This document shows, in pieces, positions 24,493-32,821 of a DNA stretch of 64,000 nt. The notes beneath the pieces were generated by a model. The model was not told the DNA's origin. It did no database searches and saw only the letters and a program-made list of their open reading frames with translations. Position 1 is the first letter of the stretch. The number at the start of each line of letters is the position of its first letter. Source of the DNA: DATLNF01 sp963765815. GTDB taxonomy: Bacteria > Actinomycetota > Actinomycetes > BP-191. The position numbers and the translations under genes were made by a program. Where the stretch lies: the NCBI GenBank assembly GCA_963765815.1, contig CAVXXT010000003.1, positions 620,001 to 684,000 of the forward strand. Direction: 5' to 3'.

Positions 24493-26334
24493 ATGAGCGA
24501 CGTTCCGTTCCGCCGTGTGCAGCGCACCGACGGCTACCTGGCCATCGAAGATCATGGGCTGATCGGGGACGGAACCACCGCGGCACTCGTCGGCCGGGAC
24601 GGCTCCATTCCCTGGTTGTGCGTTCCCCGGTTCGACGACCTCCCGCTGTTCTGCGGCATCCTCGACTCCGCGCGCGGCGGGGCTTTCCGACTCGCACCCA
24701 CAGAGATCCGCGAGTCCCGGCAGTACTACGTAGCCGATACGGCTGTGCTCGTCACGGAGATCCGCTCACAGACTGGGATCGTCCGAGTGACGGACTGCCT
24801 CGCGGTGCACGGTTCCGCTGACCTCGTGAAGCCAGTGGCCGCCGCAACTGGCCAGCTGCTCCGCGAGGTTCGAGGCCTGCAGGGGTCGACCACGATGACC
24901 GCCGACGTCGCGCCCCGCGGGGGCGCGGTGCCGTGTCCACGCGCCGGAGGACTCCACGTGGTCCTGCCGGACCGGCCGGACCTCGACGTGCAGCTGGACT
25001 CCACCGTTCAGCTGCAAGGCCTACGGACGAGGTTCGACGTCAATGCCGGGGACGTCGCGTACTTTCGGTTGACCTGGGGTGACCTTCCTCAGGAGGGCCC
25101 AGACCCGGCTGACTGCCGCCAGCTGCTGCGCTCGACGGTGGAGGCTTGGCGTCGCTGGACGGCCCACCTGTCGTATGACGGTCCGCAAGCTGACCTCGTG
25201 CACCGGTCGGCGTTGACGCTGAAGATGCTCGACTACTTCGCCAGCGGTGCACTCGTCGCGGCTCCGACGTCGTCCCTGCCGGAAGCGATCGGCGGCGTTC
25301 GGAACTGGGACTACCGGTTCGCCTGGGTGCGAGACGCGGCCTTCTCGGTCTATGCGCTGCGACGCGTTGGCATGACCGCTGAAGCGTCGGGCTTTCTCAC
25401 CTGGGTCCTCGACGCCATCAGCCGGGACGGCGTAACGAGCGTGCTGTACACCCTTGATGGCACACAGCCGCCGGCCGAGCGCATCGATCCCGAGCTGGAG
25501 GGATACCGAGGGTCCTCCCCCGTCCGCTGGGGAAACGCGGCGGCGGACCAGCGCCAGCACGACGTGCTCGGCGAGGTTCTGGACTGCGCGTACCAGTGGT
25601 CGGCTCACGGCGGTTCGCTCAACCGCGCTCGATCACGGCTCGTCGAGCTGGGCACCCGCGCGCGGACGCGCTGGAACGAGCCCGACCACGGCATCTGGGA
25701 GGTGCGCACCCCGGGCCGGGTCTTCACCTACTCAGCCGCGATGTGCCACGTCGCGGTCGACCGCTGCGCACGTCTCGCCGAACCCCTGGCGCTCGGTGGC
25801 GAATCGGCGGCGTGGCGTCGTGATGCCGAGGTGATCCTCAAGGCGATCGTCAGCGACGCCTGGGATGAGGACCAGCAGTCGTTCACCGAACACCTCGGCG
25901 CGGGCGGCGGGCTCGACGCGAGCCTGCTCGCCCTCCCGCTTCGACGCGTAGTAGATGCGCGGCACCCGCGCATGGTCTCCACGGTCGACGCCATCCAGCG
26001 TCGACTCGGTGCTGGCGACGGGCTGCTCTATCGCTACCTGCCGGACGAATCACCGGACGGTGTCGGAGGGGAGGAAGGCGCGTTCCTGCTGTGCAGCTTC
26101 TGGCTGGTCGACAACCTGGCGCTTCAAGGTCGACTCGACGAAGCCCACGAGCTCTACGACTCGCTATGCGATCGGGCCGGTCACCTTGGCCTCCTACCGG
26201 AGCAGGTCGACCCCGCGACCGGTGCATTCCTCGGCAACTACCCCCAGGCGCTGAGTCACGTCGGCGTGATCTCCTCGGGAACGAACCTCGCTCGCGCCGA
26301 GCGCGCCAAAGCTCGCACGGTCCGCGGGAACTAG
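24493..26334 (+). CDS. GH15-family glucoamylase/trehalase-type glycoside hydrolase
   Basis: 613 residues, the usual length of cytosolic actinobacterial GH15 enzymes. An N-terminal beta-sandwich (DGYLAIEDHGLIGDGTTAALVG...) precedes an (alpha/alpha)6 barrel with GGVRNWDYRFAWVRDAAF, the family signature, and ILKAIVSDAWDEDQQSFTEHLG and YLPDESPDGVGGEEGAFLLCSFWL, which carry the candidate acid and base Glu. No signal peptide is present. Homologues hydrolyse trehalose or alpha-glucans, so it may turn over intracellular trehalose, a stress solute. A GGGTAA lies about 15 bases upstream of the ATG. Confidence 0.88.
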   Translation: MSDVPFRRVQRTDGYLAIEDHGLIGDGTTAALVGRDGSIPWLCVPRFDDLPLFCGILDSARGGAFRLAPTEIRESRQYYVADTAVLVTEIRSQTGIVRVTDCLAVHGSADLVKPVAAATGQLLREVRGLQGSTTMTADVAPRGGAVPCPRAGGLHVVLPDRPDLDVQLDSTVQLQGLRTRFDVNAGDVAYFRLTWGDLPQEGPDPADCRQLLRSTVEAWRRWTAHLSYDGPQADLVHRSALTLKMLDYFASGALVAAPTSSLPEAIGGVRNWDYRFAWVRDAAFSVYALRRVGMTAEASGFLTWVLDAISRDGVTSVLYTLDGTQPPAERIDPELEGYRGSSPVRWGNAAADQRQHDVLGEVLDCAYQWSAHGGSLNRARSRLVELGTRARTRWNEPDHGIWEVRTPGRVFTYSAAMCHVAVDRCARLAEPLALGGESAAWRRDAEVILKAIVSDAWDEDQQSFTEHLGAGGGLDASLLALPLRRVVDARHPRMVSTVDAIQRRLGAGDGLLYRYLPDESPDGVGGEEGAFLLCSFWLVDNLALQGRLDEAHELYDSLCDRAGHLGLLPEQVDPATGAFLGNYPQALSHVGVISSGTNLARAERAKARTVRGN

Positions 26335-26367
26335 GCGCTCGTGGGAGTCGACGAAGGATTACTAGCG

Positions 26368-26384
26368 CTTTGCGGTTGTGTGAC
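26368..26384. promoter_or_regulatory. 17-bp motif, reverse complement of the site at 23122
   Basis: CTTTGCGGTTGTGTGAC matches the site between the STAS genes exactly in inverted orientation. It lies between the GH15 stop and the DUF6458 gene, 75 bases before that start. A GGGTAT hexamer lies downstream at about 26420, reminiscent of a SigB/SigF-type -10 region, but I cannot assign a matching -35. Confidence 0.45.
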
Positions 26385-26458
26385 AAAGCCCCCACTCAGG
26401 TGGCTCACGCCGCCTCACGGGTATCGAGAGAGGACCCAATGACGACGGAGGAGTGATC

Positions 26459-26656
26459 ATGACAATCGGTGGTGGTGTGTTCCTGCTCGCGCTCGGCGCG
26501 ATCCTGGCGTTCGCGGTCGAGGCGTCGTTCCAAGGCATCGACCTGGCGCTCGTGGGCTGGATCCTGATGGTGGCCGGCGCGCTCGGCGTCGTATTCGGCG
26601 CTCTCGTTCAAGGACGCGGGGACCGGGCGACTGTGATCCATCGCCGAGAACTCTGA
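26459..26656 (+). CDS. DUF6458 small membrane protein
   Basis: 65 residues with two transmembrane helices (GGGVFLLALGAILAFAV and LVGWILMVAGALGVVFGALV) separated by a short acidic loop, and a charged tail. Length and MTIGGGVFLLALGAILAF match DUF6458, a common actinobacterial family. ATG 26459 is preferred over GTG 26453 because GGAGGAG is 4-5 bases away from the ATG but abuts the GTG. No function is known. Confidence 0.75.
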   Translation: MTIGGGVFLLALGAILAFAVEASFQGIDLALVGWILMVAGALGVVFGALVQGRGDRATVIHRREL

Positions 26657-26792
26657 GCCGATTACCGAGCTCAGCCCACTCGTCACGACCCGTCGACCCG
26701 CCGACTCTTCGCGCGGGGTTCCGACGCTCTCGACATACGCTCCGCTCTGAGCCGTCACGTTCAGCGGAGACGGGTGCTGACAGGGGCTGAGG

Positions 26793-28214
26793 ATGAGCGG
26801 TCGCGGACGGCGACACATCAACCGCGTCGCTAGCGGCGCCCGGGTTCCGCTCGCCGCGCTGGCCGGCGCGATCGCGGCGATAGCGATCGCCGGCCCGGTG
26901 ACTGCCCGGATCGGGCCCTTCGACACCGCCGTCACTCCGCGCCCGGGGTGGAGCGGCGAGACCCGGGTGCTTCTTGGGCCACTCGGCTCGATAGCGCTGG
27001 ACACCCACGACGCCCCCGTCGACGTGGTGATGCGTGTCGACCAGCTGCGCGTCGACGAGGCCGAACGAATCGTCCGCGACCCCTCCGTGCTGAACGCGCT
27101 GGAGTCGGAGCTCGTCGGTGATGCCCAGCGCGCCCTGCGGATACTCGCGTTACGCACGGTAGCCGTCAGTGTCCTGGGCGGCGCCGTCGGCGCGTGGCTC
27201 GTGCGGGCGCGGTGGCGTCTCGTAACAGGCGGCGCAGCTGTCGGAGCCCTTCTCCCGCTCAGCCTCGGCGCTGCCACTGCCATGACGTTCAACCCGGCAT
27301 CAATCGCGGAGCCTCGCTACTCGGGATTACTCACGGTGGCACCGAACGCCATCGGTAGTGTCCAGTCGGTCGTAGACCGGTTCGACGACTACAGCGCGCA
27401 GGTCGCCGGGCTCGTCGGAAACGTCGCGGGCCTGTACCGCGCCGCGCAAGGTCTTCCCACAGCGGACCTCGGCGACGACACCATTCGCCTCCTGCACGTC
27501 AGCGACATCCACCTCAACCCGCAAGCGTTCAGCCTGATCGGGCAGCTCGTCTCGCAGTTCGATATCGACGCCGTGCTGGACACCGGTGACACCACCGACT
27601 GGGGTAGCCAGCCCGAGGCGCGGCTGCTCGGTGGCATCGGCGAGATCGGCGTCCCGTACCTGTGGGTCCGGGGAAACCACGACTCACCCGCGACACAGCA
27701 AGCAGTAGGCGCGCAGCCCAACGCGATTGTGCTCGATGGGCAGTCCGCCCTGGTCGACGGGGTGCGGGTGTGGGGAGTCGGTGACCCTCGGTTCACGCCC
27801 GACAAGGATCGGCCCACCGGACAGGACGTCGAGCGCGCAGCGGCCGAGGACTTCGCCCCGAAGGTCGCGCAGATGCTTCGATCGGAGTCCCCCCGTCCCG
27901 ACGTCGTGCTCGTGCACGATCCACGGTTCGCCGCCGACCTCGACGGGCTTGTCCCGCTTGTGTTGGCGGGACATACGCACAAGCCCCGTCACGAACGCCA
28001 CGACGGGACGATCCTGCTTGTCGAAGGCTCGACTGGGGGTGCGGGATTCCGAGCGCTCGAGGGAGAAGTGCCGCAGCCGCTCGAGTGCGCCGTGCTCTAC
28101 CTCGATCCAGACACGAAGCGGCTGATCGCCTACGACCGGGTCTCCGTCGACGGGCTCGGTAGCAACGGCGCGCGCATCCAGAGAAAGGTCGTACGAGGCG
28201 CCGATCAGGACTGA
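26793..28214 (+). CDS. Membrane-anchored calcineurin-like metallophosphoesterase
   Basis: 473 residues. N-terminal membrane helices lie around residues 18-38, 112-131 and 136-160, and the phosphoesterase domain begins near residue 228. All metal motifs are present in order: LLHVSDIHLNP (DxH), LDTGDTTDW (GDxxD-like), VRGNHDS (GNHD), LVHDPRF and LAGHTHKPRH (GHxH). It is probably a membrane-bound phosphatase or phosphodiesterase with its catalytic face in or outside the membrane; its substrate is unknown. Upstream spacing is 136 bases, so it likely has its own promoter. Confidence 0.85.
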   Translation: MSGRGRRHINRVASGARVPLAALAGAIAAIAIAGPVTARIGPFDTAVTPRPGWSGETRVLLGPLGSIALDTHDAPVDVVMRVDQLRVDEAERIVRDPSVLNALESELVGDAQRALRILALRTVAVSVLGGAVGAWLVRARWRLVTGGAAVGALLPLSLGAATAMTFNPASIAEPRYSGLLTVAPNAIGSVQSVVDRFDDYSAQVAGLVGNVAGLYRAAQGLPTADLGDDTIRLLHVSDIHLNPQAFSLIGQLVSQFDIDAVLDTGDTTDWGSQPEARLLGGIGEIGVPYLWVRGNHDSPATQQAVGAQPNAIVLDGQSALVDGVRVWGVGDPRFTPDKDRPTGQDVERAAAEDFAPKVAQMLRSESPRPDVVLVHDPRFAADLDGLVPLVLAGHTHKPRHERHDGTILLVEGSTGGAGFRALEGEVPQPLECAVLYLDPDTKRLIAYDRVSVDGLGSNGARIQRKVVRGADQD

Positions 28215-28425
28215 CCAGCTGGGATTCGCAACCGTCGGCCCCGGTCACCCTTCCGACCAGATGGCATTCACCTCAACCTGCCGCGCCGACCTGGCGTACG
28301 AGCCGCACAAGCCCTCAGGCCATCTACAGTGCGATGATCGCCCTACCCGAATAGAACGCTTCGTGAGATGCCGCACCGAGCCTCGCTAGGTCCGCGACCG
28401 CAACCCACGCCAGGGGAGACGAACC

Positions 28426-28776
28426 GTGCCCGGGACAGAACCTGAAGGCAAGAACGACCCACCGAAGCAGAGCAGCGCAATCGCTGATGGCCTGGGCTCA
28501 CTCGGCAAGGGCCGACGGTTCCAATGGGGACTGGTGGCCGGCGCAACCGTCGCGGTCGCCGCCGCGCTGCTGGTAGTTCAGAACGGTCAGCGCACGACGG
28601 TGGAATGGCTGTGGCTCAACTTCGAGACGTCCCTATGGATCGTGCTCGCGGTGACGCTCCTCGCGGGGATGGCTATCGCCGAAGCCGGACGCCTGGCGTG
28701 GCACCGCAGTCGGACTCGCGCCGCGAGTCGGCGCGAGCTGCTGACGACAGCCCAACGCCGGCTGCGCCGAGACTGA
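28426..28776 (+). CDS. LapA-domain (DUF1049) membrane protein
   Basis: 116 residues from GTG. An N-terminal hydrophilic stretch is followed by two helices (FQWGLVAGATVAVAAALLVV and WIVLAVTLLAGMAIAEAG) around QNGQRTTVEWLWLNFE, the conserved LapA/DUF1049 loop. The C-terminus is Arg-rich and probably cytoplasmic. In Gram-positives such proteins have no established role; in proteobacteria LapA acts in LPS control. It lies among other stress-type genes in the island. Confidence 0.75.
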   Translation: MPGTEPEGKNDPPKQSSAIADGLGSLGKGRRFQWGLVAGATVAVAAALLVVQNGQRTTVEWLWLNFETSLWIVLAVTLLAGMAIAEAGRLAWHRSRTRAASRRELLTTAQRRLRRD

Positions 28777-28920
28777 GCGGAAAGATGCGCGGTCGCGTCC
28801 CCGAACGGCGCGAGGAGCATCCTGTCGTCGTCGACCAGGCCAGTCCCTCGTGGTTCGGATTGGACGCCCTCGACGACGCCGTTCCCAATTGGACGCCAGG
28901 GTGTGCGCGGCTGCGAGCAT

Positions 28921-29387
28921 TCAGGCGGTGGTAGGCGGGATGCCGCTGACGACGAGCACCGGGCGGTACGTGTCGCGCACGACCCCGACCGCCACTGACG
29001 GATCGATGAGTCGCCGCAACGCCGACTTGTCGTGGGATCCGACGACGATCACATCGGCGTCGTGGTCTGCCGCGGCTGCGCAGATCTGTCGGACGGGGTC
29101 ACCCGTGCGAACGATGACCTCGGGGTCAGGCACTCCGGCGGCGGTAGCTTCGTCCATGAGCAGGCGCTCGTCCTCCGCCTCCTCCTCCGCAGTGGGACTG
29201 AGCAGGCGTGGGTCCACCATCAGCGGGCCGACCGATCCGTAGGCGGCGCCGCCGACCCAGGCCGTCGGCATAGGCGACACATTTATCACAAGGAAGTCGG
29301 TGTCGGGGCACCCGGCAAACAGCCCGCGGCGATGCGGGCCGCTCGTGCCGAGATGGGCGAGTCGTCGAGTGCGATCAGTACCTTCAT
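28921..29387 (-). pseudogene. Universal stress protein, frameshifted
   Basis: The ATG at 29387 begins MKVLIALDDSPISARAARIAAG, a canonical UspA N-terminus, but this frame hits TGA after 33 codons. The rest of the domain (TDFLVINVSPMPTAWVG... to VLVVSG) continues in another frame from about 29300, so one indel near 29295-29315 splits the gene. The ATP loop is also atypical (VVGSHDKSALRRLIDPSVA instead of GxxGxxxxxxxxxG(S/T)). It is either a real pseudogene or a base-calling error. The intact protein would have ~155 residues. Confidence 0.7.
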
Positions 29388-29636
29388 GGTGGTCCTACCT
29401 GGTCGTTGCGAGCGTCGGCCACGAGACGGTCAGGAGCGGCGAGCGTGTCGACCTGGCAGTCAGCCCGACCGCTCACCTGAGGCCATCCTCGACGGGGTTC
29501 GCACCTTGAGCTGCCGACCGCGCGAAACATCCATCCAACCGGTCGGAGCGTCGGGCCATGTGACACGCGCCTTCGATGAGCGCCACCGGAGTCCGGGTGA
29601 ACGCTGATGACTGGACCGGTCGCCAGTGACTAATCG

Positions 29637-30620
29637 ATGCCGACGTCACACTACCGCTCTCTACCGCTGATCGGAGTTCTGCTCGGGCAGACCTCGAGCG
29701 ATGTCGGTGACAGAGTGTGTCTCGTGAGGGGCCACCGGCGACGCGCGATTATCGCAGGCAGCGGGCTGTCGGTGGCAAGTGGGTCCGGCTTGTGGTTGGT
29801 CTACGTCGTGACCGTGCGGACCGCGCCCGGCCGACAGTTCGGTGACGCCTCCTTGAGAGGCGCCAGCCTTACGAGCCGAGGACTCGCTGCTCCTGTTGAC
29901 GCGATCTTGAGCGTCGTCTCTATCGCTTCGCTGACGGCAGGTATCGCCGGGATTGCGCTGATCGCCCTCTCGCGACTCGAGCGGCAGTGGGGCCTGTTGG
30001 CAGTCAGCCTCGTTGCAGCGGCCAACGCCACCACGTGGGTCCTGAAGAACCACGTGCTTTCCAGACCCGATCTCGGCTTTGCAGAGGTCACCCCCTCGAC
30101 CCTCAACAGTCTTCCGAGTGGTCACGTGACGGCGGTTTTCTCCGTTGTCGTGGCAGTGCTGTTCGTGGTCCCCACTCACTGGCGCCGGGTCGCCGCGACA
30201 GCCGGCGGAGTGTGGGCTGGCCTCACGGGCTTGGCGGTGCTCTCCGCTGGTTGGCACAGGGCGGGTGACGCTGTTGCCGCGTTTCTAGTGGTCGGGACCT
30301 GGGCAGGCTTCGCCGCCGTGATCGCCGGAGCTCGGCTCACAGGCCCGTTGGTGCCGGAGATTCGCGACGGCGGCTCGCGCCGTCGGCATCGTGCCTGGGT
30401 GCTGAGGGCCGTGGCGGGAATCCTGAGCCTTCTACTGGCGGTCGCGCTGGTCCTGCTCCCCGCCTTGCGGGAAACGGCCGCCGGTGAGGTGTCGGCATTC
30501 GTCCTGGCCGGGCTGCTGGTGGTGGCGACCGCCGGTTACGTGCTTCGGACTCTTCTGACCGTGCTGGAACACTTCGACATCGGCACAGCGAGCGATCGCC
30601 GATCGCCGGCATCACTTTGA
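29637..30620 (+). CDS. PAP2-superfamily membrane phosphatase
   Basis: 327 residues with six or more helices. The three acid-phosphatase motifs are present in order: LKNHVLSRPDLG (KxxxxxxRP), NSLPSGHVTAVFS (PSGH) and SAGWHRAGDAVAAF (a version of SRxxxxHxxxD). The enzyme dephosphorylates lipid phosphates, for example undecaprenyl-diphosphate or phosphatidic acid, at the outer membrane face. The C-terminus adds two further helices beyond the phosphatase core. The first ~30 residues are polar and the true start may be an internal GTG near 29717. Confidence 0.8.
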   Translation: MPTSHYRSLPLIGVLLGQTSSDVGDRVCLVRGHRRRAIIAGSGLSVASGSGLWLVYVVTVRTAPGRQFGDASLRGASLTSRGLAAPVDAILSVVSIASLTAGIAGIALIALSRLERQWGLLAVSLVAAANATTWVLKNHVLSRPDLGFAEVTPSTLNSLPSGHVTAVFSVVVAVLFVVPTHWRRVAATAGGVWAGLTGLAVLSAGWHRAGDAVAAFLVVGTWAGFAAVIAGARLTGPLVPEIRDGGSRRRHRAWVLRAVAGILSLLLAVALVLLPALRETAAGEVSAFVLAGLLVVATAGYVLRTLLTVLEHFDIGTASDRRSPASL

Positions 30621-30700
30621 CAACTCGCTCGTACACCTGGCCGAAGCAGGCGCGCTGTCGGTTGTGTCTGAATGTGTCGGGGATGACGGATGGATCGGTC

Positions 30701-31468
30701 TCAATCAGGAGCGCCAGCGACGATGCCGATGTCTTCCACGGTGATCGTCAGGCGCGCCCCGGTGATCGTGTAACTCGCTTCGCCGGCCTGGATGATGTCA
30801 ACCGTCGGCGCCCACGGCGACGGGCAACCCACCGCGTCGATCGTCACATCACCGAACCGCATGCTGAGCCGGCCAACGGAGACCGCGAGGCGTGCCGAGG
30901 TGCAGCCTGGTGAGGTCGCCACGAGCGTGCCGTCGCTGCCGAACTCGAGGATGACGCGGCTCTGCTCCGGTACCGAAGACGCCACACCGGCACGCAGCAC
31001 TGTGTCGACCCTCCAGCGCGTGCCGACGAGCGAGCGATCGGGATCGGCCACCCTCCGGTCGAGCAGGTGAAGCGTCGCATCGGCCGCCGCGAGGGTCAGA
31101 TTGTCCCCGTTGAGAGCAACTCTCGTACCTCCCTGCAGGATGTCGGCCAGCCACTGGTCTTGGAGGTGGCGCGCCGCGTCGCAGCCGATGTCGGTCATCG
31201 TCATGCCGCCGAGAACCACAAGTCGGTCGTCGGAGACGCGGTACGGCGCACCCAGTGAGTTGCAGCCGGCTGTCACGCTCAGCTGGCCCCGTTCGAATGC
31301 GAGTCTGATCGTCGTCCCGGGCACGATCTCGCGGCCGACTACCGATTGCGCGAGGAAGACCCGCCCATCCAAGGGTCCCCGTTGTGCATCTGGCCTTGCG
31401 ACGCCAGCCCCGCACCCTCCGATCAACAGGACCGCTACGAGCATCACCGTGCTCGGCAACACGACCAT
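30701..31468 (-). CDS. Lipoprotein with two META (HslJ-like) domains
   Basis: 255 residues from ATG 31468, chosen because it starts a lipoprotein signal (MVVLPSTVMLVAVLLIGGCG); the upstream open frame runs into the tRNA fragment. Two META/HslJ domains follow: LAFERGQLSVTAGCNSLGAPYRV with MTDIGCD, then LVGTRWRVDTVL with VILEFGSDGTLVATSPGCTSARL. Each carries the family-typical Cys pair. META domains occur in surface proteins linked to heat shock and novobiocin resistance. It is the last gene before att-like repeat C. Confidence 0.78.
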   Translation of the reverse strand: MVVLPSTVMLVAVLLIGGCGAGVARPDAQRGPLDGRVFLAQSVVGREIVPGTTIRLAFERGQLSVTAGCNSLGAPYRVSDDRLVVLGGMTMTDIGCDAARHLQDQWLADILQGGTRVALNGDNLTLAAADATLHLLDRRVADPDRSLVGTRWRVDTVLRAGVASSVPEQSRVILEFGSDGTLVATSPGCTSARLAVSVGRLSMRFGDVTIDAVGCPSPWAPTVDIIQAGEASYTITGARLTITVEDIGIVAGAPD

Positions 31469-31573
31469 CCGACACCCACCCCGGGGCCTAACAGCGTGAT
31501 CCACAACAGCTGACACTTTGGCCTCACCCCGGGTCGTAGAAACCGGTCGGCGCCTGACCTGCGGAAATACTGG

Positions 31574-31739
31574 TGGGGCAGGCAGGGCTCGAACCTGCGG
31601 CCAAAGGATTATGAGTCCGCGGTGGCTCATGTCGGCTGGTGCCGTCGAGTCCGTTACCGCAGGTCACGTGCCATGTAGTCGCTTCTCCGTGCCGCCGCGT
31701 AGCGGCGTGACACGCCTAGTTTGCCAGCAATCTGCCAGC
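31574..31739 (-). repeat. tRNA(CAU) 3'-half fragment C plus conserved attP-like arm
   Basis: Direct-repeat partner of 18343-18510, 13.2 kb away. The tRNA part (T-arm and acceptor CTGCCCCA on the minus strand) and the ~120-base arm are both conserved, down to the TTTGCCAGC / CTGCCAGC pair at its end. The D-arm half of the tRNA is again absent. With copy B it delimits the NhaA-to-META island. Confidence 0.75.
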
Positions 31740-31806
31740 ACGAATAGCGGTTGGCGCCGTCGTCGCAGATCCGGCTCGCCATCTGCCGTTCCGGCATGCT
31801 GACAGC

Positions 31807-32391
31807 GTGGGCACCCTTCTGGCCGGAAGCATCGCGCGTCTCTTCGTCCTGAGCGAGGACTGCGCACCGGGCGGGTGCGGCGACCCGAATCGGTCGCTGA
31901 GCGAGTACGTCATGATCGTCGTTCTCGTCGTCGCTGGAACCTGCGCAGCCCTCGCGTTCGTCGCCGTCGCCCTGCAGCGCCTTGTAGGAGCAGCGCGACA
32001 TGCGGCACGAGCGAACGCCGCTGGATGGTTGCTGCGGATCGCGGTTGGTCTTCTGGTCGGCGGCGCCGTACTCATAATCGCCGCCAAGACCTCCGCATTC
32101 TCCTCTCAGGGGTACGCGTGCGTCGGGGACGGACGCCGGATGCGCAGCGCGAGCGGTTCCTTTCTGGCCTCGGTGATCCCGGCATCCGATCCACTGCTGC
32201 TACCGGGTACACGGTGCGAACTCACCTTTGACGACGGGACGATCGAGACGGTCTTCTCGCCCTGGGAAACAGACCGCGGGGCAGCAGTCACTAGCGTCGT
32301 GCTCGCCAGTGCGGCCACGGCGCTTGCCCAGCATGTTGCCGGCCGGTTCATGAAGGAGCGCCAGACATCAAGCACCTTGGCAGTTCCTTAG
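31807..32391 (+). CDS. Hypothetical membrane protein
   Basis: 194 residues from GTG. Two clear helices (YVMIVVLVVAGTCAALAFVAVAL and LLRIAVGLLVGGAVLIIAA) enclose a short Arg-rich loop; a third weak one is TSVVLASAATALAQHV. An extracytoplasmic segment contains three Cys residues. I recognise no family. It lies just outside att-like repeat C. Codon use is slightly less GC-biased than in the polysaccharide and rhamnose regions, fitting acquired DNA. Confidence 0.5.
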   Translation: MGTLLAGSIARLFVLSEDCAPGGCGDPNRSLSEYVMIVVLVVAGTCAALAFVAVALQRLVGAARHAARANAAGWLLRIAVGLLVGGAVLIIAAKTSAFSSQGYACVGDGRRMRSASGSFLASVIPASDPLLLPGTRCELTFDDGTIETVFSPWETDRGAAVTSVVLASAATALAQHVAGRFMKERQTSSTLAVP

Positions 32392-32411
32392 GCGGCCCCT
32401 AGTCTCGGCAG

Positions 32412-32683
32412 ATGGGTGACTCCGACAACGCGGTACGCCGGGCCTCGACCAGGTCCACGCAGCTGGTCGCGCGCACTGGGCCGACAACGACGGCCAGGGT
32501 CGTGCGAACGCTGTTCTTGCCGGGCTGAAGCTTCGCGACCTCCTAGACCCGCAGGCCGTGGTTGACGACATGCGAGCGCGTGGCCACGACGAGCGCAGCC
32601 TTGCCCGACTAGGCAAGATGATCGACTCGCTGGACCTGCTGCTCACGCCCGGGCCGCGGCCGCGCGTAGGGCCCTTCCGCTAG
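32412..32683 (+). pseudogene. Degenerate short ORF, unassigned
   Basis: An open frame without a start codon runs from about 32424 to the TAG at 32681-32683 (translation includes ANAVLAGLKLRDLLDPQAVV and ERSLARLGKMIDSLDLLL). Joining it to the ATG at 32412 needs one frameshift near 32430. The helical, Leu-rich sequence and GC-rich third positions suggest a decayed gene, but I see no homology signal. The rest of 32392-32821 holds nothing I can support. Confidence 0.25.
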
Positions 32684-32821
32684 CCGTACGGATCCACCGC
32701 TTCTCTGATCTGCGGTCCACACCAACCTCTAGGCGCCCGGCTTCGGCCGCGGTGCCCGCGCACCGCGATGCGCCCGCCACAGCCCGCGTAGAGAGGCGAG
32801 CGCGACACGCAGGCGTCTCGC

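Noticed and set aside
28785..28934. A 49-codon plus-strand ORF downstream of the LapA-domain gene
   Set aside because: No convincing ribosome site or homology signal; its end overlaps the stress-protein gene in antisense.
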